Below the pieces are notes generated by a model, which saw nothing but the letters and a program-made list of their open reading frames with translations, was not told the DNA's origin and searched no databases. Below, in pieces: positions 11,581 through 23,398 of a DNA stretch of 64,000 nt; position 1 is the stretch's first letter; the number at the start of each line of letters is the position of its first letter. A program made the position numbers and the translations under genes. The DNA comes from Paracamarosporium sp. OC-R06-R3 (taxonomy: Eukaryota; Ascomycota; Dothideomycetes; Pleosporales; Didymosphaeriaceae), in NCBI GenBank assembly GCA_019828545.1, contig JACVRA010000050.1:124001-188000 (forward strand), written 5' to 3'.

Positions 11581-12475
11581 TCAGACCGTCCCCGCAATGC
11601 TCAAATCTCGAATCTCCTGCAGCACCTCTTCCACCTTTGCGTCTAGCTCGCCCTGTGCGTACTGGTCTCTTGTGTCGGCGTCTAGATACTGCTGTACCTG
11701 CGCCATCCTCGAGTACGCCTCTGCGCAAAATCTGAGTTGGATCTTGACCAACGCCTCGAAACTGGGGTCCAGGTATGGTACTCGCAAGTCGATGAGCTGC
11801 GGTAATTCCGTGGTCAACATCTCGTTCAGCTGATCGTAGGCCGCCTTGGCCATCTGCTCGTCCTTCTCCGCGCGCGGCAGCTTGGTCACGTCCTTGTCGG
11901 GCTTGTCCGTCAGCTTCTTGACCTGGGCTCTCGTGCGGTCGTAGTCCAGGGCCTTGTGGTCGCGCTTCGTGATGCAGGCGTTGATATCGGGGAAGTAGGA
12001 GCAGAAGCGCTGGATGGGGTCGAGGACGGTGGTCCGGTAGGGGCCGTCCAGGGCTTTTATGGTCTCGGCATCGAGGTCCGTCACGGCTTGTTTGTAGGAG
12101 CGGGAGACGCCGTCTTTGGCACCGGCGTCGCCGTAGAAGGCGTCGATGGTCTCGGCGATGCGCATTTGCGAGGCCGTCATGGCGCGCAGTGAGTCGAGAT
12201 AGCCTTTGGCTTCTTTCTGGAGCTTATTGGCGGCGGTTTCCATGGTGCGGTAGCGGCTGAGATGGGGTCAGTGTCGTTGGTCGGCTCTGTGAGGGCCGGG
12301 TGGGCATACCGCAGCTCGGTCTCGTAGTCGCGGTCATTTGTGCGCTCGACTTGGCCCGTTTTCATGAGCACCTGCGTCGTTGCGCGGTTGACGCCTTTCT
12401 TGAAGCCTGCGCTGGGGTGAGCATCGTGTCCCTGTTTGCGGGGGAGGGGGCGTGAGACGGACCGGTCCAGGACAT
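11581..12475 (-). CDS. hob3: BAR-domain protein, Rvs161/Hob3 type
   Basis: Curves or senses membranes during endocytosis and actin-patch function, normally as a heterodimer with an Rvs167-like partner. Three exons (12475-12463, 12406-12310, 12256-11581), 786 nt, 261 aa, the usual length for the SH3-less Rvs161/Hob3 group. The start is MSWTGFKKGVNRATTQVLMK, the amphipathic N-BAR start, then RRYRTMETAANKLQKEAKGY. The rest is helical and highly charged. Exon 1 is only 13 nt (ATG TCC TGG ACC G). There is no SH3 domain. It faces the mitochondrial TrpRS gene across a 221-bp divergent promoter. Confidence 0.95.
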
Positions 12476-12696
12476 GGCGGGGGCGGTGGTACTAGACACT
12501 TAGCAATTACTGTGGTATATATGCGGTCGGTCGCTATGCGCAAAAGAAGCACGTCTGCGGAGGGTGGAGTTGGTGGGTTGGTGGTATGTCGGTGGTTCCT
12601 GGCAGCGTTCGCGGGCTCGACGTGGGCTGCCTGCGCCACACATGACGAAGCCGCCTGCTTTGCTAGTGGCTCGTCGACGCCCAAACTTCCGCGTCA
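12476..12696. promoter_or_regulatory. Divergent promoter, hob3 / mitochondrial TrpRS
   Basis: 221 bp between two outward-facing ATGs, so both promoters must lie here or overlap the genes. I saw no clear TATA box or factor site. Confidence 0.6.
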
Positions 12697-13948
12697 ATGC
12701 TCTCACGACAATCGCCGCGCGCCCTGCGGAGGGCCCAGTTGCTCCGATGGCCGCTCAATCCGGCCTCCCGCCGTGCCGAGTCGACGGCTGCGTCTTCTCC
12801 TCCATTCGACACTCGCAAAAAAACCATCTTCTCCGGTATCCAGCCCACAGGCGTTCCTCATCTGGGCAACTATCTTGGGGCGCTGCGACAATGGGTCAAG
12901 CTGCAGGATGAAGCCTCTCCCGACGATCAATTATACTACTCCGTCGTGGACCTTCATGCCCTCACCGTCCCCCAGGATCCCCAAACGCTGCGACAACGGG
13001 TAAGAGAGACGTATGCCTCCCTGTTAGCTATCGGCCTACAGCCCAAAAGGAGCGTGATCTTCTCGCAACAGGATGTCCCACAGCATGCTCAGCTTATGTG
13101 GCTCTTGAGCTGTCACGCGAGTATGGGCTATTTGGGGCGAATGACCCAATGGAAGGTATGCAGGGCCCTCTCATATTGTATGCAACAGCTCACAATTTCA
13201 GAGTAAATCCGGATTGGCCGATGACGCGGACCCTTTGGAGTCTTCTGCTCCGAACAAGCCCGCTCTCAAACTTGGCCTCTTCTCATATCCCGTCCTCCAA
13301 GCCGCCGATATCCTCGTCTACCAAACAACTCACGTTCCCGTTGGTGAAGACCAAGCACAGCATCTAGAATTCGCGCGTGAGCTCGCAAACACCCTCAACC
13401 ACACCTATTTCAAAAAAGCGGGCCCTTCCCAGCCGCCCTTCCGCCTGCCGCTGCCCAAGACAATCCACTCTCCCGCTAAGCGTATAATGTCGCTTCAAGA
13501 CCCTACCAAGAAGATGTCCAAATCAGACCCAGACCCTAGATCCCGTATCCTTGTCACTGACTCGCGTAACGAGATACAAGCAAAGATTAAGCATGCTCTT
13601 ACTGACTCCATTCCTGGCGTCTCTTACGACCGGGCACTGCGACCCGGTGTGTCCAACTTGATAGACATCATGTATCATATGGACGAAAGCAAGTATGCAT
13701 CGCCCAAGCAGATCGCGGACGACATGTTTGGCCAGAACCTCAGTATGAAAGCCTTGAAAGAACAGGTTGCAAAGACCATCGCCGATGAGCTTGAGCCGAT
13801 AAGCGAGCGGTACACGGAGCTCATGGCAACACCGCCCGAGCACATCAACCGGGAGATGCACAACGCTGCAATAGCAGCAAGAAAAAGGGCGGCTGAGACC
13901 CTGGACAAGGTGTCCACGGCCATGGGGTTGGGCCAAACTCTATCATAA
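12697..13948 (+). CDS. MSW1: Mitochondrial tryptophanyl-tRNA synthetase
   Basis: Charges mitochondrial tRNA-Trp. Two exons (12697-13155, 13202-13948) around a 46-bp intron; 401 aa. N-terminal residues 1-33 are Arg/Ser/Ala-rich, a mitochondrial presequence. Class I synthetase signatures: IFSGIQPTGVPHLGNYLGAL holds the HIGH-like HLGN, and KKMSKSDPDP holds KMSKS. The Trp-specific blocks YPVLQAADILVYQ and VPVGEDQAQHLEFAREL are present. The exon join is TQWK|SKSGLADD. The length matches organellar and bacterial TrpRS with a presequence added. The cytosolic enzyme would be a different gene. Confidence 0.96.
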
Positions 13949-15874
13949 GTTCATGCACAAGCCGTCCATAATTCAGGGACACCCGCAGCGCGGTCAATTC
14001 GTGGTCCATCATTTTGCGATGTAGTGTGTAAAAGAGGAGAATTTGTATTATATGTAAAAATCTGTGTATATACTACATGTATCAAAACAAGAATTCGAGA
14101 TGAGACGTCTCGGCTGTACAATGTGATCTATCTGTCCCTCTCTACTTTGCAGAATACTCTCCTCGTTCAACAGTCAATGAAACCAAAGGTTCCCTCTATT
14201 CACTCCGAGGCGTTTCGAGTACAAATCCTACCTCTAGTACTTCCCTGCGGGACCGCGTTATGGGGCATTCTAGGTAGAGAGATGATATTAGAGATTGCTT
14301 TAGTGAAAAGGTGCAGGTGGGCATGGGCATGGGTGTTGTTCTCGGTGTACGTTTGAGCGTTGTTTGGAAGCCAGATTTGTATATATATAAAGAACTGCCT
14401 GAAATCCCTACCTGTTGCTCTGATATTCATGGTTCGTTGAATTAGATTAGCCAGTTATAGGGCTATGTAGCTGCAGCTATTTCATTTCTTCAAACCGGGA
14501 CACATCAACTGAGAAACATGTTCGTGAGGAGCTTACCATAGTCGGATGGAATTGCGTAGCGAAACGTAGAACAACAGATAGAACTATACAAGATACTCTT
14601 CGATCAAGGATATTTCCGCATCTTGAAGAGCTAAACAGGGAGGCGTTTGTGCTTAGACTTACATCCTACTATTGGCAGCCCCTATAATTAGACAATTAGA
14701 ATTCTATCAGTGTGCGAGCTCTTCCTTTCTCGACGAATGTCTAGTATTTCGAGTCACCACATAGGAAACAATCTTTCGAACGTCTTCGACCATTCGCATG
14801 CTCTTCAACGTTTACAAGTAGTGTCTCATTGTAAAAGATCTTGGGTTTAATGGCTTTAAATCATGGATCGACTGGGCTTAATTTCCACAGTACGGCTGAT
14901 AAATGGAGTGGATCCACAACGCAAGTAGATCTCAAGTTTCGGGGGATTCTAGTAAGGCTACCATTGTATGGTGTTCTTGTCTATGTGATACGAATCTTGT
15001 GATAGAAGAGAGAGCACGGGGTAAACCTCGTTTAGAGTTTAAATATACATGGATAGTAAGCTAGTGTTCATTCTATTCAAACTCAAGAAATCTGACATTG
15101 AACAAGTAACGAACACACTTTTTACCCACTAACATTAATCGATGGTTTTCTAGCCCAGGCCTGGGGAGCTTATCTAATCGTCATATAGAAAGTCAAGAAG
15201 CATTAAAGTGATTCTAGTAATCATAGTACTTACAAGACTGTAGGAAAGTATAGGCTGTATAAGTTGCGAATCCAATATCTCTTTCTATCTCCAACTTACC
15301 AAAACTCAAACCAAGATATTCTTATATTGGGAACGATTATTGAAAGATCCAAGTCACCGAGCTTGATATTGAATCGAGGTTTATACTTCGATAGCACACT
15401 TTGTATCTCTCTGCACATACTTTCCCTAAACCGATACAAAAATTGTGTTAGCACGTGCGAGACATACCTACTACCATGTTCGCTAGAGCTGGTACTATTT
15501 ACCTATTAGTTAGTGGTATCTTGCAACACGGCCTTGATAGTGCTGGACTACATAATCTTGCACATGTCCGTGAATACGTACAGAACTTTAAACATAATTC
15601 TCACGATGCCTGCACCTATGGCTCATTATTTAGTAGCGTAGTGACCACGTCTTGATCGTGGTAGGTACATCACATCCAATACTTATACATCTGCTAATCT
15701 TGTCAGGTGACCCTATCATCGTCAAAAAATGTGTGGAGAAACCCGCAACACCTCGCTCTCATGAACAATGCTCCTACACCAGTACACATATCCCGACATA
15801 GCGCCCTTGAAATGCGACGCCGCGCGATGCAACCCATAAAATGCCCAAAATATCTCGACAAGCAACGCTAAAGC
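13949..15874. other. Gene-poor, AT-rich convergent region
   Basis: 1.9 kb between the stops of the TrpRS and CDF genes. AT-rich, no open frame longer than about 110 codons, none recognisable. It may be old transposon sequence, but I found no terminal repeats or protein remnants. Confidence 0.5.
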
Positions 15875-17251
15875 TTATTCGTTCTCTGCCGCATGTCCTG
15901 CTGGCCCTTGAGATGTATAATCCATCGTCACAAACGCACGGTCGACCTCTTTCAAGCCCTCAGTGCAATACTGCAGCGTCTCCGCAATATCGTGACACCT
16001 ACGCAGCGGATCTTTCTCGTTCATCAAAACATCCATCTCCACCCAGACACCATCTCCTGCATGGTAACTCTTAATCGACTTGTAGCCTTCTACGAGCGGA
16101 GCAAAACGCCATGCCATGTACATCATTTTACGTGCGGTGCGGTCGTCTGCGGCTTCTCCAGTTAGACGAGTGACATTTTCGAGCATAGTGCCGGCCCAGT
16201 CGTAGATAATGAAGAGGGAAAGAATAGTTGCGCCGACGGGGTCCAGCCACCACACATCTAGTTGGCTTCCAATGAGGGGAAATGCGAGGGACAGCGTGTT
16301 GAAGTAGACATCGGTTTTGCAGTCTTGTGCGAGAGCTTGCACTTGCGTTGTCTTGATCCTGGCACAACCTATCCAAATTGTACCTTTGACGACGATAGTG
16401 GCTACCATGGCGCCTATCGCTGCAGGTGGGAGTTCGGCAGTCTTGTGCTCCCCGCTGGGAAGCAGCTTCTGCACACTTTCTTGGAGAATTTGGAGAAATG
16501 ATACGATCATGATGATGGAGAAGACGAGGATTCCGATGGGTTCTAAGCGGCGCCGTCCGACGGGGAATCGTTTCTTGAGCCTGTCAAGTTTCCAGCCGAC
16601 GAGCTTGTTGGTGGACCAGATGATGAGGGTGCAAAGGAGGTCGAGAGCGGAGTCGACGAGCGAGGCGATCAGAGAGAGCGAATTGGACCAGATGGCTGCA
16701 ATGGCCTTGGCGGCGAGAAGCAGGATGTTGACAACGACGTTGATGTTGATTGCCCATTTCACATTCCTGGCAGATTTCCGTCTCCGTTCGCGCTCTTCAT
16801 CAGGCAGAAAACACTCGACACGATCTTCACTCACACCCAAAGGGCCTCGATCCTCTGCAACGCCATCATGGTCCAGATCACGCGGCGCCATACTGTCGAG
16901 CACGTCGTCAGCAAGCGCCGAAACAATAGAATCGACCTCAAGCCAGTCGTCCAAACGGGTGTTCTGGTCCTCGTAGAAGTGTCGGAGCTTTTTGTTCGTT
17001 ATCTTCTTTATATCTTCGTCGCTTTTTCTGAACTTCTCGAGCGCGTTGTGATCCACATTTTCGAGTAGTTGCTTCTTCAACTCCATGGCATGCTTCTTGG
17101 TCATTGTGGCGTCAATAGCATCGCGGAAACGCTGTCGTGGATGTGGTGCATAAGGCTGTCCATTGCCGTTCTCCAAATCTAAATGCCGATAATTCTGCTG
17201 ATCGCGTCCTGAAGTATTACGGAACAACTCTCTGTGTCGTGAAGCAACCAT
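15875..17251 (-). CDS. CDF-family cation transporter (Mn-type), paralogue 1
   Basis: Moves divalent metal, probably Mn2+ (possibly Fe2+ or Zn2+), out of the cytosol into an organelle by proton exchange. Single exon; 458 aa from MVASRHRELFRN. An upstream open extension exists, but this ATG matches the start of the conserved part. Residues 1-170 are a hydrophilic cytosolic tail; then about six helices. The metal sites are DxxxD in TM2 (SLIASLVDSALDLL) and DxxxD in TM5 (ALAQDCKTDVYFN), the pattern of the Mn-CDF group rather than the HxxxD of Zn-CDFs. VGRRRLEPIGILVFS is the conserved TM2-TM3 block, and the C-terminal cytosolic domain contains YHAGDGVWVEMDV. A second member is at 37605-39375. Confidence 0.92.
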   Translation of the reverse strand: MVASRHRELFRNTSGRDQQNYRHLDLENGNGQPYAPHPRQRFRDAIDATMTKKHAMELKKQLLENVDHNALEKFRKSDEDIKKITNKKLRHFYEDQNTRLDDWLEVDSIVSALADDVLDSMAPRDLDHDGVAEDRGPLGVSEDRVECFLPDEERERRRKSARNVKWAININVVVNILLLAAKAIAAIWSNSLSLIASLVDSALDLLCTLIIWSTNKLVGWKLDRLKKRFPVGRRRLEPIGILVFSIIMIVSFLQILQESVQKLLPSGEHKTAELPPAAIGAMVATIVVKGTIWIGCARIKTTQVQALAQDCKTDVYFNTLSLAFPLIGSQLDVWWLDPVGATILSLFIIYDWAGTMLENVTRLTGEAADDRTARKMMYMAWRFAPLVEGYKSIKSYHAGDGVWVEMDVLMNEKDPLRRCHDIAETLQYCTEGLKEVDRAFVTMDYTSQGPAGHAAENE

Positions 17252-18410
17252 GCTGGATAAAATACAAAGGCGAAAGCTTGATGTGATACAGACGATGGAG
17301 AAGAACGCTCTACAAACGGTGGAAAAGGAAACAAGTGATCCAAGAGAAATTGAGGTGGAGTGATGCAAGCTGTAAGATGACGATCCGGGGATAGCGTGCC
17401 GGGAGAGGTGAGCTTGTTTGAATGAGGTGGAACCTGGCAGGGGAGATGACGTCACGATTTCCGGAACGCGAATCGCGCGCTCACGTGCAGCCTCGTTATG
17501 ATCGCCTTCGACGATTTAGGACATATCAAATGCCGCCTTTGCCGTCCCCTTCTAGGGATAGTGTCAGGATACAATCTGAGTACTCGCTAAGCTGACAAAG
17601 CACACTTGTACGAGATTGCTACATGAGAGCAGGGGGATAAGCCCTCCTTAAGAGCTCTAGTAGCTAAATCCTACACTTTCAGATTGGAGCTACGTTACAG
17701 TTAATCTATGCTGCCGAAGATCTACGCTTTTATTCCTCCACTAGAATTCGACGCAGCGTATCTCACGGCAGTACTAATCACAGACGACAGTTCTGTCGAC
17801 CACACAATAACACTATTTATGCAGAAACAAACTAGAATAGCTGATGTATCTACAAGCTGCCAAACCCACGTAAAATTTTAGCATAGCCCGCAGCAAACAG
17901 TTCTAAAAAGCCGCCCACCGGCGCAACGTACCTTAATCATACTAGGCGATGAACAATAGTCTGGAGACACAGATAAAAAAGAAACAGATAGATCTACGTC
18001 TACAAAAGCATGCTATATCTAAATAAAATTCGATATGCGACACAACACTTTATGTCCGACCGTGTGCTTTTCGAAGAGAAAGGAACACATGAGAGAGAAC
18101 GACAGCGTATCAGGCGTGTTCGTATTCGCTTCCCCACGAGATTGAACGGCCAAGGTTATAGCGGTAGTCAAAACAAGGTATCGGGATTCATGGTATGGAT
18201 TGGCGTGGCACATAGTTCTTGTATTCCGCGAGTCATGCTTGGAATGACTAGTTGATAATCCCACGTATCTGTTTTACTCAGGAATCGTCTAGAACGTGCT
18301 GTATTTAAACAGGTAGACTGGAATCTTCGTGTAGATGACCACCGACAGATACAATGCCGAATGCCGTACGTGTTTCCTTCCTTCCATACCTCCCCTTTTC
18401 TACCATCACT
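17252..18410. other. Intergenic, CDF promoter side
   Basis: 1.16 kb upstream of the CDF start and downstream of the P5C reductase stop. No gene seen; AT-rich toward the P5CR side. Confidence 0.5.
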
Positions 18411-19387
18411 TCAGTGCTTGCCCGTATTCTCCCTCGTATCATTAACATGCAACTCATCCCTCTCGCTTCCCATCAACCTCGCCAGCGTAACTGCTTCCCT
18501 CAGCGCCTTCCCCAACGCCCCCCTCACGCCCGCTTCCTCCATCACCATGATCCCACCAATCGTGCATCCCTCTGGGCTCGTCCCCATATCCCTCAGCTCA
18601 CCCGGCGAAAGCCCACTCTGCAGCATCTCTGCAGAACCCTTCATACTCTGGTAAATCATCTGCTGTGCGGATCGTCTTGGGACACCCACAGCGACAGATG
18701 CATCGATGAAGGCGTCGCAGATGATGGCCCAGAAGGCGGGGGTTGAGCCGCCTACTGCGGACGCAGCAGGCATGAGACGCGGCGCGAGTTGTACTGTCCT
18801 GCCAAGTTGGGAGAAGATGGCTTCGCAGGTTTTAATGTGCTTATGGGGTGTATCTGGATCAGGATCTTCAATTGCTGTGAGTGACTGTGAAACCAGCGCT
18901 GCGACATTTGGCAGCGTGCGGAGAACCCATGTTCTTTCTTCAGCGCCCGTTGAGCCTTGGCCTGAAGAGATGATTGCTTCAAGGCTCTGTCGTGCCCAGC
19001 CTGCTGCGATGCTGATGATGAGTTTTCCCTTCAAGGCCGCCGCGAGGCCATCTTGTTTCAATGTTGCTTCGATGTCGGCCGGGTCTACACCGAGAATCGT
19101 AACAGATGCATCGCCTACGGCTTGGACATTTTGCCCGTGCGAGATGACTAGTTTCCCAGACTCTTTCTGCTTGGAGAATTGTTTTGATAATCTTTCTTCT
19201 GAGGCAGCGCTGTGCACGCAGGCTATGAAACGAGTAAAAGGGATTCCAGATCCTTCTGGAGCCTCGATCAGGCTTTTTAATATAGCAGTTCCTAGGTTAC
19301 CTACGTATCGATGTCAGGTGATTGAGGAGGGTACTAGTGGGGCATCAACGTACCGCAGCCGAGGATGCAAAGGGTAGAGTCTGCCAT
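18411..19387 (-). CDS. Pyrroline-5-carboxylate reductase
   Basis: Reduces pyrroline-5-carboxylate (P5C) to proline with NAD(P)H. Two exons (19387-19354, 19300-18411); 307 aa. Exon 1 encodes MADSTLCILGCG; the join gives LGCGNLGTAIL, the dinucleotide-binding Gly-rich loop. The C-terminal dimerisation and catalytic domain includes RTLPNVAALVSQ and LMPAASAVGGSTPAFWAI, where the family has a GSGPAY-like block, and SPEGCTIGGI, corresponding to the usual TSPGGTT block. Some of these blocks differ from the housekeeping consensus, so this may be a specialised paralogue. It stands next to proline dehydrogenase on the same strand, at the edge of a proline-related cluster. It could close a proline/P5C cycle or act on a related cyclic imine. 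No PTS1; C-terminus TGKH. Confidence 0.9.
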
Positions 19388-19886
19388 GTTTCGCTGTCGA
19401 TTTCAGTGAAGTGATTTTCTCGTGTAAGAAGAATTGAAATTCTGCCGTTGAAATTGTCAACTGTTATCACTGTTGATGCTGTGAGCCGTTGCTGCTCTTG
19501 TGCCGAAGTCGGGACGGGTGCCTTGCCGATTGGGTCTTTGGTTCCCCCACTTCGCGCTACGTCACTACTACCTTCTTTACTATGACCACAAGAATCGTCT
19601 GTCGTATCGATACGGCGATTTGATTCTGTCTCTATGCCGATAGAGAGGCATCGAAGATCCACAATTTTGACTGTGCAATGTGGGAACTTGCACAATGCTT
19701 GAGTAAAACAATCATTGCTCGATGTACTTAGAGTGTATTCGAGTCTCAAGAGTTATTCGAAGTTACAAGAGGAAATAGAAGAAAAGAATCCAGTCTTCCC
19801 TAAACTAAGGAAACAATACCAGAATACTCATCATAATATCTGTTCATGGATTCATCTGATCATGCTCGTACCGTTCATCCCCTAAA
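19388..19886. other. Intergenic, P5C reductase promoter
   Basis: 499 bp between the P5C reductase start and the proline dehydrogenase stop, same strand. No gene seen. Confidence 0.5.
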
Positions 19887-21418
19887 CTAAGCCCCAAATC
19901 CCACTCTCCTCCAAACCTCCTTCTTCAACGCATTGAACTCATCCTTCGTCCTCAGAACCGCATCTCTGTTCTCCACCGCCCTCCTCAAAAGGTATCCCAC
20001 GCACTCTCCCATGCTACCCCAAGTAGAACATTTGAACACCTCCGGCGCCTTCCCGTCCGCACCCTTCTCCTTCAACAGCGAGAATCCAACCTCATCAGAC
20101 ATACCGTGAAGCTGCGCAAAGCAAACAGGTACAGTTGGTAATCCGTCCTTTTCCCGCTGGGCGTGTAGTCTTTGTGCCGTAATGACGCTCTCCTTATTGT
20201 GGCTGGCGAGAAGCAGGTTAGTGGCAGGGAACGGCCGCGAAACGCCAAAGTCGAAGAGTTTCTGATGGAGAGCACCTTGTGCAATACCATTGTATGCTTT
20301 ATCCGTGTCTTCCTTGGTGTCGTGGATCAGGGAGCGGTCGTCGGAAAGAATGTATGCGCCACGGACGAGCTTCAAGCCCAGGGTGAAGCCATCTTTCTGT
20401 GCCTCGGCTAAGTGTGATTCGAGTACCTTGGGGGTTCCCTTGAGGTAGGCTTGGTATGTATTATAGATTACGACGTCGGGCTGGCGGTTGAACTTGCGCA
20501 TGAGCTCCAGGGTCGTTCGGGCAATGCCCTTCTGGAAGTGCTGGGATTCGGCATCGACAATAATCTTGATGCCGCGCTCTTTGCACCTGGTTGCTACCTC
20601 ATCGAGAGCATCCATCATCTGCTGCGGAGGGAGCTCGCCACGGTGGAATGCCTCGCCCACGGCGACCCCGCCACCGGTGGTCTTGATAGCGAGGATGTCG
20701 CCTTTGCCGATAAGGTCGACCGTGGCGAGGGTGCCAACGCGCCACTCCTCGATCGTAGAATCATGTGCTGATGCAGTCTCTGCTTGCTTCGCCTCGTCTC
20801 CGGGCAATTCCGATGCTGAAGCTTTGTGGTCAAAAACAATCTCCTTTGCGTATGTGAGGATGACGCCCTTGAACCCGAGGTCGGTCAAAGACTTGCAGCA
20901 CGCCTTTGTCTCAACCTCGGACTCGCCTGCACAAAATTGGTTGTAAAGCGTCTTCTTGAGAAGACCGTGGAGGACGGGATTCCGGTCCACGTTGAAAAGG
21001 TAGCTCCGGTCTGGTTTTGCGAAGAAGGATAATAACTTGAGTGAGGGTATCAAAAGGTACTTCTTGGAAGAAATGGTAGCAATGAAAAAAGACCGGAGGA
21101 GCATTTGCAGCGGCATTACTGATCTAGAAACGGAGTCAGAAAAGGTTCGATGTGTCTCCTTTACTAGTACTGCTAGTCAGGTGGCGGGTTAACTCACAGT
21201 GGTGCATCTGATGCTGCTGCCTCTGGGGGCAAGACTTTCGTCGTTCGTGCAGTCGTTATCGTATCGTTACTCGTGGTTGTGTTCGTAGGTGCTCCTACGC
21301 TCCTCGACGGTGGAATAACGCCCGAGTGCCACCGTACCTGGAAGTAAGATACAGTGGCGAGGCCATCCTTTGGTATTATTCTCCGTGAAGTTGCAGTGCC
21401 GACGCGGTATGGTAGCAT
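19887..21418 (-). CDS. prnD: Proline dehydrogenase (proline oxidase), mitochondrial
   Basis: FAD enzyme that oxidises L-proline to P5C at the mitochondrial inner membrane, passing electrons to quinone. Two exons (21418-21198, 21123-19887); 485 aa. Exon 1 is a mitochondrial presequence starting MLPYRVGTATSRRIIPKDG with a Thr/Asn-rich linker. The 74-bp intron uses GTGAGT and TTCTAG, which keeps the frame across LSVMPLQMLLRS; a nearby CAG would not. The TIM-barrel blocks are LGFKGVILTYAKE, IIVDAESQHFQKG, VVIYNTYQAYLKGTP, LGLKLVRGAYI, LLLASHNKESV and VCFAQLHGMSDEV. The C-terminal helix YLLRRAVENRDAV has the RRxxEN motif. Cluster context (regulator, permease, P5CDH) matches Aspergillus prnD. Fungal PRODHs could also act on hydroxyproline; specificity is not visible. 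Confidence 0.96.
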
Positions 21419-22428
21419 GGTTACTCAGGGAACTGTTTCTCGGTGCTCGAGTGTCGAAACGTTCAGTGAGCAACAGCAATAGCAAGAGTGACAGCAAGAG
21501 CAACTGTAAGATATTCAAATCCTCATGTACCCTCTGCAACTATCTACTACGCCCCACTCAAGTCTCCGAACGACCATGACCCCGCATCTCTCGTCAAGCG
21601 ATCTCGGTCGTTCCGTAGACACCGTAGCCCACCCCGTGACCTTCGCATAGTCCTCCCGATAAGCGGCCATACAACGGACAGCCAGCCGATTCGCACACAG
21701 TCCGTTCGTTAGCGTACCGAGCGCATGACACGTGTAGTGTGCGATCGATAATGGAATAACTATCCGGGGATAACAAGGGAGCACCAGAAGTGATGTGGAC
21801 CCTGTGTAGGAGCCGATGGTAGCCTTGCTGACCTGTTTATCGAGCCCCGGGTTATGGCGGGGCATCCTGCATGCGACGACCACTGCCATAGAAGCTCGAT
21901 AGCAAGAGGATGCATTGGCGCTATTGGCACTTGAAGCTTGCGATAAGGTGCTTCGAATTAGATGTCATGGTTTGTGTTGTTTTGTCACATTGGGCAGTGG
22001 CATTGAGGGTGGCAGATCGGAGTGATGGTGATGCTTACAGCATGCGTGCTTTGATTGGCTGCCCGTAATCGTATTCAATTGCCTAATCAAGACTTCGCTT
22101 AAGTATGTACGTTTCGGTGAATGTTGTCTCATTCGCCACCGTTGGACTGGTAATTACTGTGTTGTGTGTGCTTCGTATCGGCAAGTCGGCAAGAAAAGCC
22201 TCTCTGCTATTTACTGAAAACAACCACATGTTTGCCAGGCGATTCAAGATAGCTTGAACAACATGGTATCATGAATCTATTGATCTTCTATGTCTCGGCT
22301 CGTCACTGAAAGCTGACAATCCGTTGAAATGCTACCAGAAACATGTTGGAAGCCTTAATGCATCCAACCCTGTAGTCCATAGAACAACATCCATCTAATC
22401 TCACGCCCAAACTCCAAACCCACCCTCC
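21419..22428. promoter_or_regulatory. Proline dehydrogenase upstream region
   Basis: 1.0 kb between the PRODH start and the stop of the membrane-protein gene. Contains GATA-core sequences such as CGATAAG near 21940 and CGATAATG near 21746, the kind bound by AreA-type nitrogen regulators. Such short sites occur often by chance. No gene seen. Confidence 0.3.
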
Positions 22429-23398
22429 CTAAGCCTTCCCTACCCGTTCACTTCCCTTGGCCTTTTCCATCCCTACCCCACCATCCACTTTCCCATGAAA
22501 CCACTCCCTCAACCCTGTATTAACAATCCCACCCACGCCGAATGCCGGCACGATTCTCGCACACCTCACCGCCGTCGTCCCCAGCAGCCCCCTCCTCAAC
22601 CTCTTCGCTCTCTCTCCCCTCTCCCCCTTCTGCGGATTAGAATATAGATCTAAGCCAAGAAGATGCACAGGCGTAGCCACCACCTGCGAGAGCACTGGAA
22701 CCAAGAGCTGCGCGGCGGCCATCTGCGCGGCGGGATCCGCAATCGGAAACGAGTGCGAGACCATGGGAGGTAGCGTGATAGAGCCTAGGATGGTGATCGC
22801 GTCGCGGGCGAGGAAGGTTGCGGCGACTGATCTGGGGAACTTTGTTGGGCTTTGAACTGGGGGTGGTGCCTTAGCGGGAGGGTTGTTGACAGGGCCTGTG
22901 GGCGGTGTTTTGGTGCGCCCGAAGGTCTGCACGAAGCGTATGTCTTTCCATACGCCCAGCGGAACGTTGACGATGCAGGTTGCAAAGAATGTGAGTGAGT
23001 TTGCGAGAACCTCGTGCGATCTGTCCATGAAAGTGCTGGTAAGGCTGTTCACACTGTTTGCGGTTGTATATGTGGCTGCATAAAGGGTCCACATGTAGAG
23101 GAAAGGTTTTGCGACGAAGAAGCGTCGTGGGTAGCGGAAGGTGCAAAGTATGTTTTCTTTCAGGGCGGTCGATAGAGGCCGGGTTGTTGAGGCGACATTT
23201 TCGACAACGGCTCTGTACAAGGTTATGCTATGGTCATGTAACAATGCAATGAGATGCACACCTGTCTATCGCCGTGAGAACAGGTGATATGAGTGTTGCG
23301 GAAATGAAAGCTGCAGAGACATCGCTCGCAAGGTAGCCGGGGAGAGCGTTGTTTCGCCAACCTCGATTGAAACTCCGAGACTCGACTAGCTCCGTCAT
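22429..23398 (-). CDS. Membrane protein of unknown function in the proline cluster
   Basis: Two certain exons, 23398-23262 and 23212-22429, joined across a 49-bp intron as TAIDR|AVVENV; 306 aa from the ATG at 23398. Several hydrophobic stretches (for example the helix before NVPLGVWKDIRF, and SVAATFLARDAITILGSITL) suggest a multi-pass membrane protein. Other blocks are VLSQVVATPVHLLGLDLYSN and IVPAFGVGGIVNTGLREWF. I recall similar uncharacterised fungal proteins, but no function. The 5' end is unsettled: the open frame extends upstream to about 23485, and an ATG at 23607 encodes MRFWNEAIEPGRT, which looks like a plausible family start. No canonical GT-AG pair that I could find joins the two in frame. 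It is not a mitochondrial carrier (no PxDxxR repeats). Confidence 0.7.

Noticed and set aside
22429..23398. Mitochondrial carrier (SLC25) for proline metabolism
   Set aside because: It lacks the three PxDxxR-type repeats and the carrier length pattern; only a general membrane-protein call is supportable.
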